A stretch of 29,084 bases of DNA from assembly GCA_009774585.1 (NCBI GenBank), contig VSOA01000011.1:1-29084 (forward strand), written 5' to 3'. The stretch's first letter is position 1; every line of letters begins with the position of its first letter. This stretch comes from Lachnospiraceae bacterium (GTDB lineage: Bacteria > Bacillota > Clostridia > Lachnospirales > Lachnospiraceae). The position numbers were made by a program, and so were the translations under genes. Below the pieces are notes generated by a model that was not told the origin of the DNA, made no database searches, and saw nothing but the letters and a program-made list of their open reading frames with translations. Positions 14,790-23,236 of this stretch are shown piece after piece.

Positions 14790-15530
14790 TCACATCGCCA
14801 TTCCGCCGTCCACCGAGATAACCTGTCCCGTAATATAAGACGCCTTATCACTTGCAAGAAATGCCACCGTCTCCGCAATATCTTCGGGCGTGCCTACGCG
14901 CTTTAGCGGAATTTGTGCCAGTGTTGCTTCCTTCGCACTGTCTGTCATTGCCTGTGTCATATCCGTATCTATAAAACCGGGCGCCACAGCATTGACCGTA
15001 ATATTTCTGCTTGCCAGCTCCCTTGCCATCGACTTCGTCAAACCAATCACTCCCGCTTTGGATGCCGCATAATTCGCCTGCCCTGCATTGCCAAGTACGC
15101 CGGTAACAGATGATAGATTAATAATTCTTCCCACTTTTTGTTTTATAAAAGGACGATACATATGCTTCATCGTATTAAAAGTACCTTTTAGATTCGTATC
15201 AATGACCGCGTCAAAGTCTTCCTCCGTCATCTTGATCACCAGATTATCCTTGGTAATACCTGCATTATTTACTAAAATGTCAATATGTCCGAATTCAGTC
15301 AGCATATCCGTAATCATCTTGCCGCACGCTTCATAATCCGCCACACTGCACTGGACTGCTACTGCTTTTCGACCCATCCCTTCAATCTTTGCAACTACTT
15401 CTTCCGCTTTTTCTTTGGAACCGTTGTAATTTACAATTACGTCTGCCCCATATTCGGCTAATGTCAACGCAATCTGCCGTCCGATTCCCCGTCCGGCGCC
15501 GGTCACTAACGCCACTTTTCCTGTTAACAT
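14790..15530 (-). CDS. fabG: 3-oxoacyl-ACP reductase (FabG)
   Basis: A 246-residue NADPH-dependent short-chain dehydrogenase. It shows the cofactor-binding GAGRGIG (residues 11-17), the NNAG motif (88-91), and the catalytic Ser141, Tyr154 and Lys158 in LSSVTGVLGNAGQANYAASK. The C-terminus GQVISVDGGMAM is typical of FabG. It reduces 3-oxoacyl-ACP in each elongation round. AGGAGG lies five bases before the ATG. It follows fabD by 68 bases, and the two are presumably transcribed together from the FabT-controlled promoter in front of fabD. Confidence 0.98.
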   Translation of the reverse strand: MLTGKVALVTGAGRGIGRQIALTLAEYGADVIVNYNGSKEKAEEVVAKIEGMGRKAVAVQCSVADYEACGKMITDMLTEFGHIDILVNNAGITKDNLVIKMTEEDFDAVIDTNLKGTFNTMKHMYRPFIKQKVGRIINLSSVTGVLGNAGQANYAASKAGVIGLTKSMARELASRNITVNAVAPGFIDTDMTQAMTDSAKEATLAQIPLKRVGTPEDIAETVAFLASDKASYITGQVISVDGGMAM

Positions 15531-15598
15531 AGTCTCCTCCTATTTATGCTTACCATTTTATGGATAAATGTGTTTCAACAACAAATCAATTCACAATA

Positions 15599-16516
15599 TT
15601 ACATCAGCTCACTAAGTTTATCCAAGTCTTCCACTTTCTCTACATTATAAACTTTCATGTCCTTGTTAATCTTGCGCATAAATCCGGATAGTGTCTTACC
15701 GGGTCCAATCTCTATGAAAGTATCTACGCCGTCGGCAATCATGCGCTCTATTGTCTGCTGCCATTTCACGGATGAGGACACCTGTTTCTCCAAAAGAGAC
15801 TTCACCTCAGATTTATCTTTTACATAGTCCGCCGTGACATTTGCAATGTAAAGAATCTGAATATCACAAATTTCCACATTTTCAAGTTCTTTTGCCAGTT
15901 TCTCTCCTGCTCCCACGAGTAATGAAGAATGAAAAGGTCCGCTCACTTTAAGCGGCACACATCTCTTGGCACCCGCTGCCGTCAGTTTCTCCACTGCTGC
16001 CTGCGCCGCACCTTCCTCGCCGGTAATTACAATCTGTCCGGGACAATTATAGTTGGCAATCGACACACAGCCTTCCGTTTCCTCGCATATTTTCTCAATT
16101 ACTGCCGTATCCAATCCGAGCACAGCCACCATAGCGCCGCCGTTCGGAACTGCCTCCTGCATATAAATACCTCGTTTTCGCACAATCTTAAACACATCCT
16201 CTGCACTCATTACACCGCTTGCTGCCAGTGCACCGTACTCTCCCAGACTTAGACCCGCCGCAACATCCGGTTTTAATCCCTTCTCTTCTATTGCTTTTAG
16301 CATTGCCACCTCGGCAGCCAACATGGCAATCTGCGTATACTCCGTAATATTAATCTGTTCATTTTCCTCAAAGCAAAGTGCCGGTACATCTAATCCGCTC
16401 GCCTTACTTGCAAGTTCAAACATCTCCTTGCTTACCGGAATCTGATCGTAAAAATCTTTACCCATGCCTACATACTGCGCTCCCTGTCCCGGGAACATAA
16501 ATGCTATTTTACCCAT
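15599..16516 (-). CDS. fabD: Malonyl-CoA:ACP transacylase (FabD)
   Basis: A 305-residue transferase that loads malonate on ACP. It opens with KIAFMFPGQGAQYVGMG; the catalytic Ser90 is in GLSLGEYGAL and His196 in SGPFHSSLL. Length matches the family (about 310). AAAGGTGG precedes the ATG by four bases. It is the first gene of the second transcription unit of the cluster, separated from fabK by an intrinsic terminator (16583-16614) and a FabT-type box (16558-16574). Confidence 0.98.
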   Translation of the reverse strand: MGKIAFMFPGQGAQYVGMGKDFYDQIPVSKEMFELASKASGLDVPALCFEENEQINITEYTQIAMLAAEVAMLKAIEEKGLKPDVAAGLSLGEYGALAASGVMSAEDVFKIVRKRGIYMQEAVPNGGAMVAVLGLDTAVIEKICEETEGCVSIANYNCPGQIVITGEEGAAQAAVEKLTAAGAKRCVPLKVSGPFHSSLLVGAGEKLAKELENVEICDIQILYIANVTADYVKDKSEVKSLLEKQVSSSVKWQQTIERMIADGVDTFIEIGPGKTLSGFMRKINKDMKVYNVEKVEDLDKLSELM

Positions 16517-16557
16517 TTTTCCACCTTTCTCATCCTTTTTGCTCGTCTGTTGACAAT

Positions 16558-16574
16558 AGTTTGAATTTCAAAGT
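16558..16574. promoter_or_regulatory. FabT-type operator in front of fabD
   Basis: AGTTTGAATTTCAAAGT (minus strand ACTTTGAAATTCAAACT) fits the published FabT box pattern ANTTTGA-nnn-TCAAANT. Flanking bases on the minus strand (AGATAAATACTTTGA) closely match those at the acpP box (AGATAATATACTTTGA), so AATACT is the probable -10 of fabD. Its -35 would fall in the terminator stem and is weak. Confidence 0.75.
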
Positions 16575-16582
16575 ATTTATCT

Positions 16583-16614
16583 AAAAGAAAAGCGCAAGCC
16601 ATCGAGCTTGCGCT
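16583..16614 (-). terminator. Intrinsic terminator after fabK
   Basis: AGCGCAAGC (16591-16599) and GCTTGCGCT (16606-16614) form a perfect nine-base-pair stem with a six-base loop; on the minus strand TTTCTTTT follows. It divides acpP-fabK from fabD and the later genes. Confidence 0.85.
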
Positions 16615-16623
16615 CTTATTGTC

Positions 16624-17550
16624 TTATTTCTTTGTCAACAAAGCTTCTGCCTGCGTCATGATTTCCTGAATCATCTCCGCACAAGTCTGCTCTTCCTTGA
16701 TCATACCTGCAATCTGACCCGCCATCAATGTACCGTTAACGGTATCGCCTTCCACTACTGCCTTACGCAGTGCGCCAAGCGTCAAATGCTCCAATTCCTC
16801 AAAAGGCGCGCCCGCCTTCTCCAGTTTCAGATATTCTCTTGTCATTTGATTGCGGATTTGGCGGACCGGATGACCATGCGTCATACCTGTCACTTCCGAA
16901 TCAATATCTTTCGCTGTCAGAATTTTTTTCTTATAATTCTCATGCACGATGGACTCTTTCGCTACAACGAATCTCGTTCCCATCTGTACGGCTTCCGCAC
17001 CCAGCATCATTGCCGCCGCGAAGCCTCTGCCGTCTCCAATACCGCCAGCCGCAATAACAGGAATCTTCACCGCATCGACCACCTGTGGTACAAGCGTCAT
17101 CGTAGTCGCAGAACCGATATGTCCGCCTGACTCCGTTCCCTCGGCAATCACTGCATCTACCCCGGCGCGCTCCATCATCTTGGCAAGTGCAACACTGGCA
17201 ACAACGGGAATAACCTTAATGCCTGCTTCCTTCCACGCCGCCAGATATTTACCCGGATTACCGGCGCCGGTAGTCACTACCTGCACGCCCTCTTCAACAA
17301 TCACCTTGGCAATCTCATCCGCCTCCGGATTCATCAGCATAACATTGACGCCGAAAGGCTTCTTCGTAATCTCTTTTGTTTTCTGAATCTGTTCTCTGAC
17401 AAAAGATGCCGGCGCTCCGCCTGCCCCGATAATTCCCAAACCGCCTGCCTCAGAGACAGCCGCTGCAAGATGATATTCGGCAACCCATGCCATACCGCCT
17501 TGGATGATCGGGTACTCAATTCCCAGAAGCTCTGTGATTTTCGTTTTCAT
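16624..17550 (-). CDS. fabK: Enoyl-ACP reductase II (FabK, FMN-dependent)
   Basis: A 308-residue FMN enzyme that reduces trans-2-enoyl-ACP, replacing FabI in many Firmicutes. It shows EYPIIQGGMAWVAEYHLAAAVSEAGGLG at the N-terminus, His144 in EGTESGGHIG (the position of the FabK active-site His), and PVIAAGGIGDGRGFAAAMMLGAEAVQMGTRF for flavin phosphate. Length is close to the 320-residue family norm. It starts one base after the acpP stop with GAGG six bases upstream, so the two are co-transcribed from the acpP promoter. FabK enzymes are known to be insensitive to triclosan. Confidence 0.95.
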   Translation of the reverse strand: MKTKITELLGIEYPIIQGGMAWVAEYHLAAAVSEAGGLGIIGAGGAPASFVREQIQKTKEITKKPFGVNVMLMNPEADEIAKVIVEEGVQVVTTGAGNPGKYLAAWKEAGIKVIPVVASVALAKMMERAGVDAVIAEGTESGGHIGSATTMTLVPQVVDAVKIPVIAAGGIGDGRGFAAAMMLGAEAVQMGTRFVVAKESIVHENYKKKILTAKDIDSEVTGMTHGHPVRQIRNQMTREYLKLEKAGAPFEELEHLTLGALRKAVVEGDTVNGTLMAGQIAGMIKEEQTCAEMIQEIMTQAEALLTKK

Positions 17551-17551
17551 T

Positions 17552-17785
17552 CTATGCCTCTACGCCTTTGCTCTTCATATACTCAACAACAGCGCCTACT
17601 GTTGTAATCTGCTCTAAATCTTCAGAAGGAATTTCAACGCCGTACTCTTCCTCAAAAGCCATAACCAGCTCAAATAAGTCTAAGGAGTCCGCACCCAAAT
17701 CATCCTTGAAGGAGGACTCTTCCGTAATTTCGACTCCCTCTAAATTTAACTGCTCCTGAATAATCTCGATAACTCTCTCTAACAT
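17552..17785 (-). CDS. acpP: Acyl carrier protein
   Basis: A 77-residue acidic four-helix protein. The phosphopantetheine attachment Ser34 is in DLGADSLDLFELVMAFEEEYG, the standard ACP motif. It carries the growing acyl chain through the Fab enzymes encoded next to it. AAGGAGAG lies upstream of the ATG at 17785. It is the first gene of the cluster, with tandem promoters at 17835-17896 and a FabT-type operator overlapping the proximal one. Confidence 0.97.
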   Translation of the reverse strand: MLERVIEIIQEQLNLEGVEITEESSFKDDLGADSLDLFELVMAFEEEYGVEIPSEDLEQITTVGAVVEYMKSKGVEA

Positions 17786-17820
17786 CTTTCCGCTCTCCTT
17801 TTTTCACCATAAGATAAAAT

Positions 17821-17837
17821 AGTTTGACATTCAAAGT
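17821..17837. promoter_or_regulatory. FabT-type operator in front of acpP
   Basis: AGTTTGACATTCAAAGT (minus strand ACTTTGAATGTCAAACT) fits the FabT pattern ANTTTGA-nnn-TCAAANT. It overlaps the last three bases of the -10 element of promoter P1 and covers the predicted transcription start, so binding should repress acpP-fabK. Confidence 0.8.
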
Positions 17838-17863
17838 ATATTATCTGTCTTTGTATTTGTCAA
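17835..17863 (-). promoter_or_regulatory. acpP promoter P1 (proximal)
   Basis: On the minus strand: TTGACA (17863-17858), 17-base spacer, TATACT (17840-17835). Overlapped by the FabT-type box. Confidence 0.85.
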
Positions 17864-17868
17864 TCTTA

Positions 17869-17896
17869 ATTTTACGAGTTTTCTACATTTTGTCAA
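17869..17896 (-). promoter_or_regulatory. acpP promoter P2 (distal)
   Basis: On the minus strand: TTGACA (17896-17891), 16-base spacer, TAAAAT (17874-17869). It begins two bases after the rsmI stop and is upstream of P1 and the FabT-type box, so a repressor there would act as a roadblock rather than by occlusion. Confidence 0.65.
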
Positions 17897-17897
17897 T

Positions 17898-18740
17898 TCA
17901 CTTTGACAATAAATATTGATAAATCTCTCTTTTAGGCACTCCGCGGTCTTTGGCAACCTGCTTCATTGCACTTTTTTCGTCCATCCCTTCCTTCTCGTAA
18001 TATTCCATATGCTCTTCTATGCTCATACTCTCCCATGAAGCCTGACGCTCCTGTCTCTTCTGTTCTAGGCTCTTACCCTCCAAGACAAGAACATACTCTC
18101 CGCGCGGTTCTTCACTTTCATACGTGCCGAGCGCTTCCTCAATTGTAGTCGGCAGCACAGTCTCGAATTTCTTAGTCAGTTCTCTGCATAGCGTTAACCG
18201 TCTGTTTCCCATAACTTCATTCAGTTCCTGTAAAGTCTTCACCAAATGATGCGGTGCTTCGTAGAGAATGATCGTCCGTGACTCTTCCCGCAGTTCTTCC
18301 AGTATCTCCGCTCTCTCTTTCTTATCTGCCGGCAGAAAAGCTTCGAAGCAAAATCTTCTCGTGCCAAGTCCTGACAAAGTCAATGCCGTAATACACGCTG
18401 CCGCTCCCGGAAGAGATGTTACCGTAATCCCTGCTTCATGACATTTTGCAACCAAAACCTCACCCGGGTCGGAAATCGCAGGTGTGCCCGCATCTGTAAT
18501 AAGCGCCACATTCTTTCCCTGCCGCATCAGCCCGACAAGATAGTCCGCTTTTTCTACTTTATTATATTCATGGTAGCTGGTCATAGAAGTCTTTATCTCA
18601 AAATGATTCAGTAATTTAATGCTGTTGCGCGTATCTTCAGCCGCAATCAGATCTACACTGCGAAGCGTCTCTATAACGCGCTGCGTCATATCTCCTAAGT
18701 TCCCAATCGGGGTTGCGCATAAATATAACATCCCGGGCAT
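17898..18740 (-). CDS. rsmI: 16S rRNA (cytidine1402-2'-O)-methyltransferase RsmI
   Basis: A 280-residue member of the tetrapyrrole-methylase fold family. It opens with MLYLCATPIGNLGDMTQRV, and shows AAEDTRNSIKLLNHF and the SAM-binding LITDAGTPAISDPG, all RsmI signatures; LPGAAACITAL follows. It methylates the ribose of C1402 in 16S rRNA. GAGGAG lies four bases upstream of the ATG at 18740. It equals yabC of B. subtilis at the end of the yaaO-yabC gene order. It lies 17 bases after the DUF4015 lipoprotein gene, probably in one operon. Confidence 0.96.
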   Translation of the reverse strand: MPGMLYLCATPIGNLGDMTQRVIETLRSVDLIAAEDTRNSIKLLNHFEIKTSMTSYHEYNKVEKADYLVGLMRQGKNVALITDAGTPAISDPGEVLVAKCHEAGITVTSLPGAAACITALTLSGLGTRRFCFEAFLPADKKERAEILEELREESRTIILYEAPHHLVKTLQELNEVMGNRRLTLCRELTKKFETVLPTTIEEALGTYESEEPRGEYVLVLEGKSLEQKRQERQASWESMSIEEHMEYYEKEGMDEKSAMKQVAKDRGVPKREIYQYLLSK

Positions 18741-18757
18741 AATTCTCCTCGTTTCCT

Positions 18758-20290
18758 TTATTCGTTTCCGCTGACAGTTTTCACGGATTGCGGCTCATTC
18801 GCCTGCACCGCAGTTTGTTCTCCTTCTCCTGCCCGCTGCTCCTCTGCTTCCTTCTGCCGTCTCTCTTCTTCCGCTTTTTTCTGCTGCTGTTCCGTGTCCC
18901 ACTGCTGCCGCTCGGCTTCCGCTTCACTATCCGTCAGAAACCATTCCGGCTGATATTTAACTGCCGCGTTCCACACAATCCACTCGTCATAGCCGGCGTC
19001 ATATGCGCCCTTAATCTGAGCTCGTATCTGTTCCCTGCCGTAGCTGATATGACCGGCTACCCAGCTCGCCGTAAATCCCTGCAGCCACGGTCTTACCTGC
19101 GCGCGGGTTTCCTCCGGCACCGCCTGCAGTTGCTGTACGGAAGAGGATGCCGCCGCGTAAATAGTGGCGTAAGGGTCTGCATCGGGAATTGCGATTCCAT
19201 ATGAGCCGCTGTAATAATGAGAAGGATAGACCATCGGGCAAATATAATCCAAATATTCTGCCATCTGCACATAGTCCTGCCCCACAATATCCTGATCGGT
19301 CTCATTATCTATGACTGTGCCGAATACATCTGCCGCAACATACACTCCTTGCGGGACTAGTTTCTCATACATATACTTTGTAAATTCCGTAATAATCTCT
19401 ATTTTGCCGATATTTTCTGATTCTTCCCCGTAATCTACCTCATCTTCCTTGAGGTCCGTTGAAAATCGGATATAGTCAAACTGTATCTCATCAAAACCCG
19501 CATCTGCCGCCTGCAGCGCAATTTCCGCCATATAATCCCACATTTCCCGTTTGTAGGGATTGACCCATGCCAGCCCGCTCTTGTCGCGAAAAATGTTCCC
19601 ATCCTTAGTATGTACAGCCCACTCCGGCTTCTGCTCCGCAAGATATGGATCCCTGAAAGCGACTATTCTGGCAATCAGATAAATATTTTTCTCCTTGCAC
19701 TTGGATACCAGTTCTTCGATATCTTTTATATAACTGACCCCCGCGTCTATTTCCAGCACCTGTTCAGACTGCATCTTATATGTAACTCTGCCTTCGTCAT
19801 TTTTGATGTCAATGACCATGGCGTTTAATTCGGTCTGGTCTACCAGTTCAATGAGAGTATCCATCCTGTCGATACCTGCCACCGGCCCGCTGACATAGAT
19901 TCCCCTCACCTTCACGGGTTCCCTGCGGGCATTCACTTCGATATCCTCCGACATGGCGTTTCCGGAAACGCTCTGACCGTAATTTCCCCCATCTCCCTGC
20001 ACGCTGCTCTCCGCATCACCTTGTACTGCATTCTCTGTACCTTCTTTTATGACGTTTGCCGCTTCATGCTGTACTGCGGCTTCATCTTGTGCCGTGCTTC
20101 CCGCTTCGTCCTGCACGATATCGTCATCAGCAGACTGTCCCTCTGGACTGTCCGTATCCGCATCTATATCTGCCACAGACTCCGCCATAACTTCTTTTGA
20201 AGTGCCGCACCCACAGCATAGGCTGCCTATCAATAGCGCCGTCAATAATAAACATATGAATTTTTTATGCTCCTGTACTTTTATTGTCAT
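18758..20290 (-). CDS. DUF4015-type putative glycoside hydrolase lipoprotein
   Basis: A 510-residue exported protein. A hydrophobic signal (about residues 10-25) ends in a Cys-rich LCCGCG, probably a lipobox. Residues about 30-120 are an acidic low-complexity linker with imperfect repeats VQDEA, AQDEA, VQHEA, VQGDA, VQGDG. The TIM-barrel-like DUF4015 domain spans about 125-435, with VRGIYVSGP, NAMVIDIKNDEGRVTY, ARIVAFRDP, FDEIQFDYIRFSTD, VAADVFG and CPMVYPSHY. Acidic residues in FDEIQFDYIRF are likely active-site candidates. The C-terminal 60 residues are a Gln/Glu/Arg-rich probable coiled coil. The motif VSGN occurs at residues 108-111 and at the very C-terminus. AGAGG precedes the ATG. The substrate is unknown; a cell-wall or surface glycan is possible. 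Confidence 0.88.
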   Translation of the reverse strand: MTIKVQEHKKFICLLLTALLIGSLCCGCGTSKEVMAESVADIDADTDSPEGQSADDDIVQDEAGSTAQDEAAVQHEAANVIKEGTENAVQGDAESSVQGDGGNYGQSVSGNAMSEDIEVNARREPVKVRGIYVSGPVAGIDRMDTLIELVDQTELNAMVIDIKNDEGRVTYKMQSEQVLEIDAGVSYIKDIEELVSKCKEKNIYLIARIVAFRDPYLAEQKPEWAVHTKDGNIFRDKSGLAWVNPYKREMWDYMAEIALQAADAGFDEIQFDYIRFSTDLKEDEVDYGEESENIGKIEIITEFTKYMYEKLVPQGVYVAADVFGTVIDNETDQDIVGQDYVQMAEYLDYICPMVYPSHYYSGSYGIAIPDADPYATIYAAASSSVQQLQAVPEETRAQVRPWLQGFTASWVAGHISYGREQIRAQIKGAYDAGYDEWIVWNAAVKYQPEWFLTDSEAEAERQQWDTEQQQKKAEEERRQKEAEEQRAGEGEQTAVQANEPQSVKTVSGNE

Positions 20291-20399
20291 ATGTACCTCT
20301 TACATCACATATTTCGTTACTTATAGTAAGCAGCATTCTATATACCACAATGACTGTCTTTACCCGCATCATTCCTTATACACTTTCAATGCGAGTTAT

Positions 20400-21149
20400 C
20401 TAGTACCCGTATATATCATAAATCTCCGGCATATATACTCCCGGCTTACTGTATACAATCAAAGGTTTTTCGACCGTCATCCGCGGTCTGCCGCCCCTGT
20501 TCGCCTCAATCAATACCATATTCGGTTCCTTGTCGATATAAGGATATACAAGCTGCATTCTTTTAGGTTCCAACTTATATTCGCGTAGAAGAACCATAAT
20601 CTCAGCCAGTCTGAAAGGTCTGTGCACCATATAGAAATTACCGCCCGGCTTAAGCAGTTTCGCTGTCTGTGCAATAACATCCTCCAAGGTGCAGAGAATC
20701 TCATGGCGCGCAATCGCTTTTGCGTCATTCGGGTTCGTCAATCCGTGTTTACCGGTCATATAAGGCGGATTGCAGGTAATAACATCAAAAGAAGCAGCGT
20801 CGAACAGACCCCCTGCCTCTTTTATATCTCCTGTCACAATATCAATTTTATCTTCCAGTCCGTTCAGGCGTACGCTGCGCCTCGCCATATCCGCGCTGTC
20901 TTCCTGAATCTCTAATCCCGCCAGATGACACGCCCTTGTCTTGGCCGCCAAAAGAATGGGAATGATCCCCGTTCCGGTTCCCAAATCCAACACGCACGCG
21001 CCCTCTTTCACTCTGGCAAAACCGGACAGAAGCACCGCGTCCATCCCGAAGCAAAAGCGCTTCGTATCCTGTATGATACGATATCCGTTGCGCTCTAAAT
21101 CATCAATCCGCTCACTCTCTTTTAAAGGAATATTATTTTCTGATTCCAT
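20400..21149 (-). CDS. tRNA1(Val) (adenine-N6)-methyltransferase-like protein (YabB/TrmN6 family)
   Basis: A 249-residue class I SAM-dependent methyltransferase. It shows DLGTGTG (residues 55-61) for SAM binding and NPPY (127-130), the motif of N6-adenine methyltransferases. The opening RNGYRIIQDTKRFCFGMDAVLLSGF is typical of YfiC/YabB. By position it equals B. subtilis yabB. AAAGGA lies seven bases before the ATG. In B. subtilis a GIY-YIG protein (yazA) comes between this gene and rsmI; here the DUF4015 gene does. The gap to that gene (20291-20399) holds no gene; a weak promoter-like TTGTGG-16-TACTAT on the minus strand is possible. Confidence 0.92.
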   Translation of the reverse strand: MESENNIPLKESERIDDLERNGYRIIQDTKRFCFGMDAVLLSGFARVKEGACVLDLGTGTGIIPILLAAKTRACHLAGLEIQEDSADMARRSVRLNGLEDKIDIVTGDIKEAGGLFDAASFDVITCNPPYMTGKHGLTNPNDAKAIARHEILCTLEDVIAQTAKLLKPGGNFYMVHRPFRLAEIMVLLREYKLEPKRMQLVYPYIDKEPNMVLIEANRGGRPRMTVEKPLIVYSKPGVYMPEIYDIYGY

Positions 21150-21199
21150 AGTTCATTCCTTTTGCTGTCCGGTCTTTTTACATTCGGACTTGACTGTCT

Positions 21200-22114
21200 C
21201 TAGTTATCGTCCAACTTGGACTTAGCTGAATCCTGCTTCTCTAATTTCTCTAACTCTTTTAACTCCGCCTCGCTCACATCCATCTTGCGGTTCTTGTTAT
21301 GCTTTCTCTTAAAGCGAAGCTGCTCTACCTTATATTCCTGAATTTCTTTTTCATCATCCACATCAACTATGACTTTGACAAGCTGGCGCAGCACGTTCAC
21401 GCTGTGCACTTCACCTTTCAGCCCATCCTCCGTAGTCACGAAATCTCCTACGTTCGGCAGTCTCCTGTTCAGTTCCTCGTATGTCTCTTCTTCGTTCTTA
21501 AGACAGCACATAAGTCTGCCGCACACGCCCGAAATTTTGGTCGGGTTTAAAGAGAGGTTCTGCTCCTTTGCCATCTTGATAGACACCGGGGCAAATTCGG
21601 ACAAATGCGTGTGGCAGCACAGAGGTCTGCCGCAAATACCAATACCGCCCAGAATCTTCGTCTCGTCTCTGACTCCGATTTGTCTTAATTCAATCCTCGT
21701 TTTAAAAACAGAGGCAAGATCCTTAACCAACTCACGAAAATCAATGCGTCCGTCTGCCGTGAAATAAAATAATACTTTATTATTGTCAAACGTGTACTCT
21801 GCATCAATCAATTTCATTTGCAGATCATGCTTTCTAATCTTCTCCAGACAAATCTTAAAAGCTTCTTTCTCGCGCTGCTTATTTGCCGCCTCCTGCTCAT
21901 CATCTTTCGGCGTTGCCACACGCAGAACTGCTTTCAACGGCTGAACTACTTTATCGTCTTCTTCCTCTTTTGGATCCCCCACTACAGTGCCGTACTCAAT
22001 TCCCCGCGCCGTCTCTACGATGACGTGATCGCTCTTCTTAATATCCAGCTTACCCGGATCAAAATAATATATCTTACCGGCGGTACGAAACCGCACGCCT
22101 ATCACTCGTATCAT
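21200..22114 (-). CDS. ricT: PSP1-domain protein RicT (YaaT)
   Basis: A 304-residue protein with the PSP1 domain (about residues 1-150) and the Cys-rich segment GICGRPLCC (Cys161, 166, 167) and VCGRLMCC (Cys198, 203, 204). In B. subtilis, RicT with RicA and RicF forms an Fe-S complex that activates RNase Y maturation of specific operons and phosphorelay functions in sporulation, competence and biofilms. The C-terminus is a lysine- and glutamate-rich tail. GGAGG lies ten bases upstream of the ATG. It follows holB by 93 bases, as in B. subtilis (holB-yaaT); yabA, which usually follows, is missing. Confidence 0.95.
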   Translation of the reverse strand: MIRVIGVRFRTAGKIYYFDPGKLDIKKSDHVIVETARGIEYGTVVGDPKEEEDDKVVQPLKAVLRVATPKDDEQEAANKQREKEAFKICLEKIRKHDLQMKLIDAEYTFDNNKVLFYFTADGRIDFRELVKDLASVFKTRIELRQIGVRDETKILGGIGICGRPLCCHTHLSEFAPVSIKMAKEQNLSLNPTKISGVCGRLMCCLKNEEETYEELNRRLPNVGDFVTTEDGLKGEVHSVNVLRQLVKVIVDVDDEKEIQEYKVEQLRFKRKHNKNRKMDVSEAELKELEKLEKQDSAKSKLDDN

Positions 22115-22207
22115 AATCTATCAACCTCCGCATTTCTTAACTGTTTTTCCTATTCTTCTGTGACTCACCATTCTATGGCAGCATCCAATATCTGCTCAAT
22201 GCGCATC

Positions 22208-23197
22208 CTAGTTTTCCTTGATCGTCAGAAGCAGCAACTCCATTGTCAGATCAAAATTAACGTTCGCATCCAGCCGCTTCTTAGCCTGCTGCAATGCATT
22301 CACGATCGTTTCAATTCCCGCATATGTGCTTCTGTCCGACACCTTCATAATCTGCTGTATCTCTTCCTTGAAAATCAAGCTGTTCACATCCTTTGTCGCC
22401 TTGAAAAGCAACACATCCCGGTACCATACGGACAAGATGTCCAGATAATCGTTGACATCAAATTTGTACTCTGAGATCTTTTTGATTGCTTTGACAATCT
22501 CATTAATCTCCATGTCATTAATATATTTCACAAGCGTAATCGCTTCGTCTTTGACCTTTTCAAATTCCTCACTGCTTGCAAGCAGTTTCGCTTTGCCGAT
22601 ATTTCCTCTGGCAAAAGCGACACATATATTCGCCTTATAATCCGGCACGCCCAACTCTTCCATCAGATATTCCTTGACCTGTGCATCCGTGACGGGTTTC
22701 ATATTCAACACTACACATCTGCTTAGAATCGTAGGAAGCAGCTCGTCCACATTTGTGGTCAGAATCAGAATCACCGCATATTCCGGAGGCTCTTCCAGCG
22801 TTTTTAAAAGCGCATTCTGCGCCTGAACCGTCATCTTTTCACCCTCGTTCATAATATAAATCTTACGCGGGCTGCTGTACGGCTTGATATCTATATCCCC
22901 GTTAATCTGCGTTCTGATATCTTCAACGCCTATTGTATTGGGCTTCTCATGGCTGATATATATAATGTCCGGCTGATTGTTACTGAGTGCCTGTTTGCAG
23001 GAATGACACTCGTTGCAGGGGTCAACACCGCCCTTCTCACACTGCAGCGTCATTGCAAAAATGCGGGCAATAAATTCTTTCCCGGAACTTCTCTCGCCGT
23101 TGATAATATATGCGTGCGATACTTTATTTGTAGAAATCGCATTCTGCAAATGCTCTTTCAATTGTTCTTGTCCTATAATATCTTTAAATTTAGCCAT
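22208..23197 (-). CDS. holB: DNA polymerase III delta' subunit (HolB)
   Basis: A 329-residue clamp-loader subunit of the AAA+ family. It opens with FKDIIGQEQLKEHLQNAI; the P-loop region GERSSGKEF has Glu where Thr/Ser is usual, in line with the non-hydrolysing role of delta'. Four Cys (53, 61, 64, 67) form the zinc module, and LSRC is the arginine-finger SRC motif. The segment TVQAQNALLKTLEEPPEYAV is highly typical. It loads the sliding clamp with DnaX and HolA. A GGTGGGG ribosome-binding site precedes the ATG at 23197. Gene order yaaR-holB-ricT matches B. subtilis. Confidence 0.95.
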   Translation of the reverse strand: MAKFKDIIGQEQLKEHLQNAISTNKVSHAYIINGERSSGKEFIARIFAMTLQCEKGGVDPCNECHSCKQALSNNQPDIIYISHEKPNTIGVEDIRTQINGDIDIKPYSSPRKIYIMNEGEKMTVQAQNALLKTLEEPPEYAVILILTTNVDELLPTILSRCVVLNMKPVTDAQVKEYLMEELGVPDYKANICVAFARGNIGKAKLLASSEEFEKVKDEAITLVKYINDMEINEIVKAIKKISEYKFDVNDYLDILSVWYRDVLLFKATKDVNSLIFKEEIQQIMKVSDRSTYAGIETIVNALQQAKKRLDANVNFDLTMELLLLTIKEN

Positions 23198-23236
23198 CTA
23201 TAACCCCACCCACTCTTATATCCGTACTTTTATTAG

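Noticed and set aside
22168..22209. A 13-codon frame (MRIEQILDAAIEW) right after the holB stop
   Set aside because: Too short to judge, with only a weak AGGA-like site overlapping the start; kept out of the gene list.
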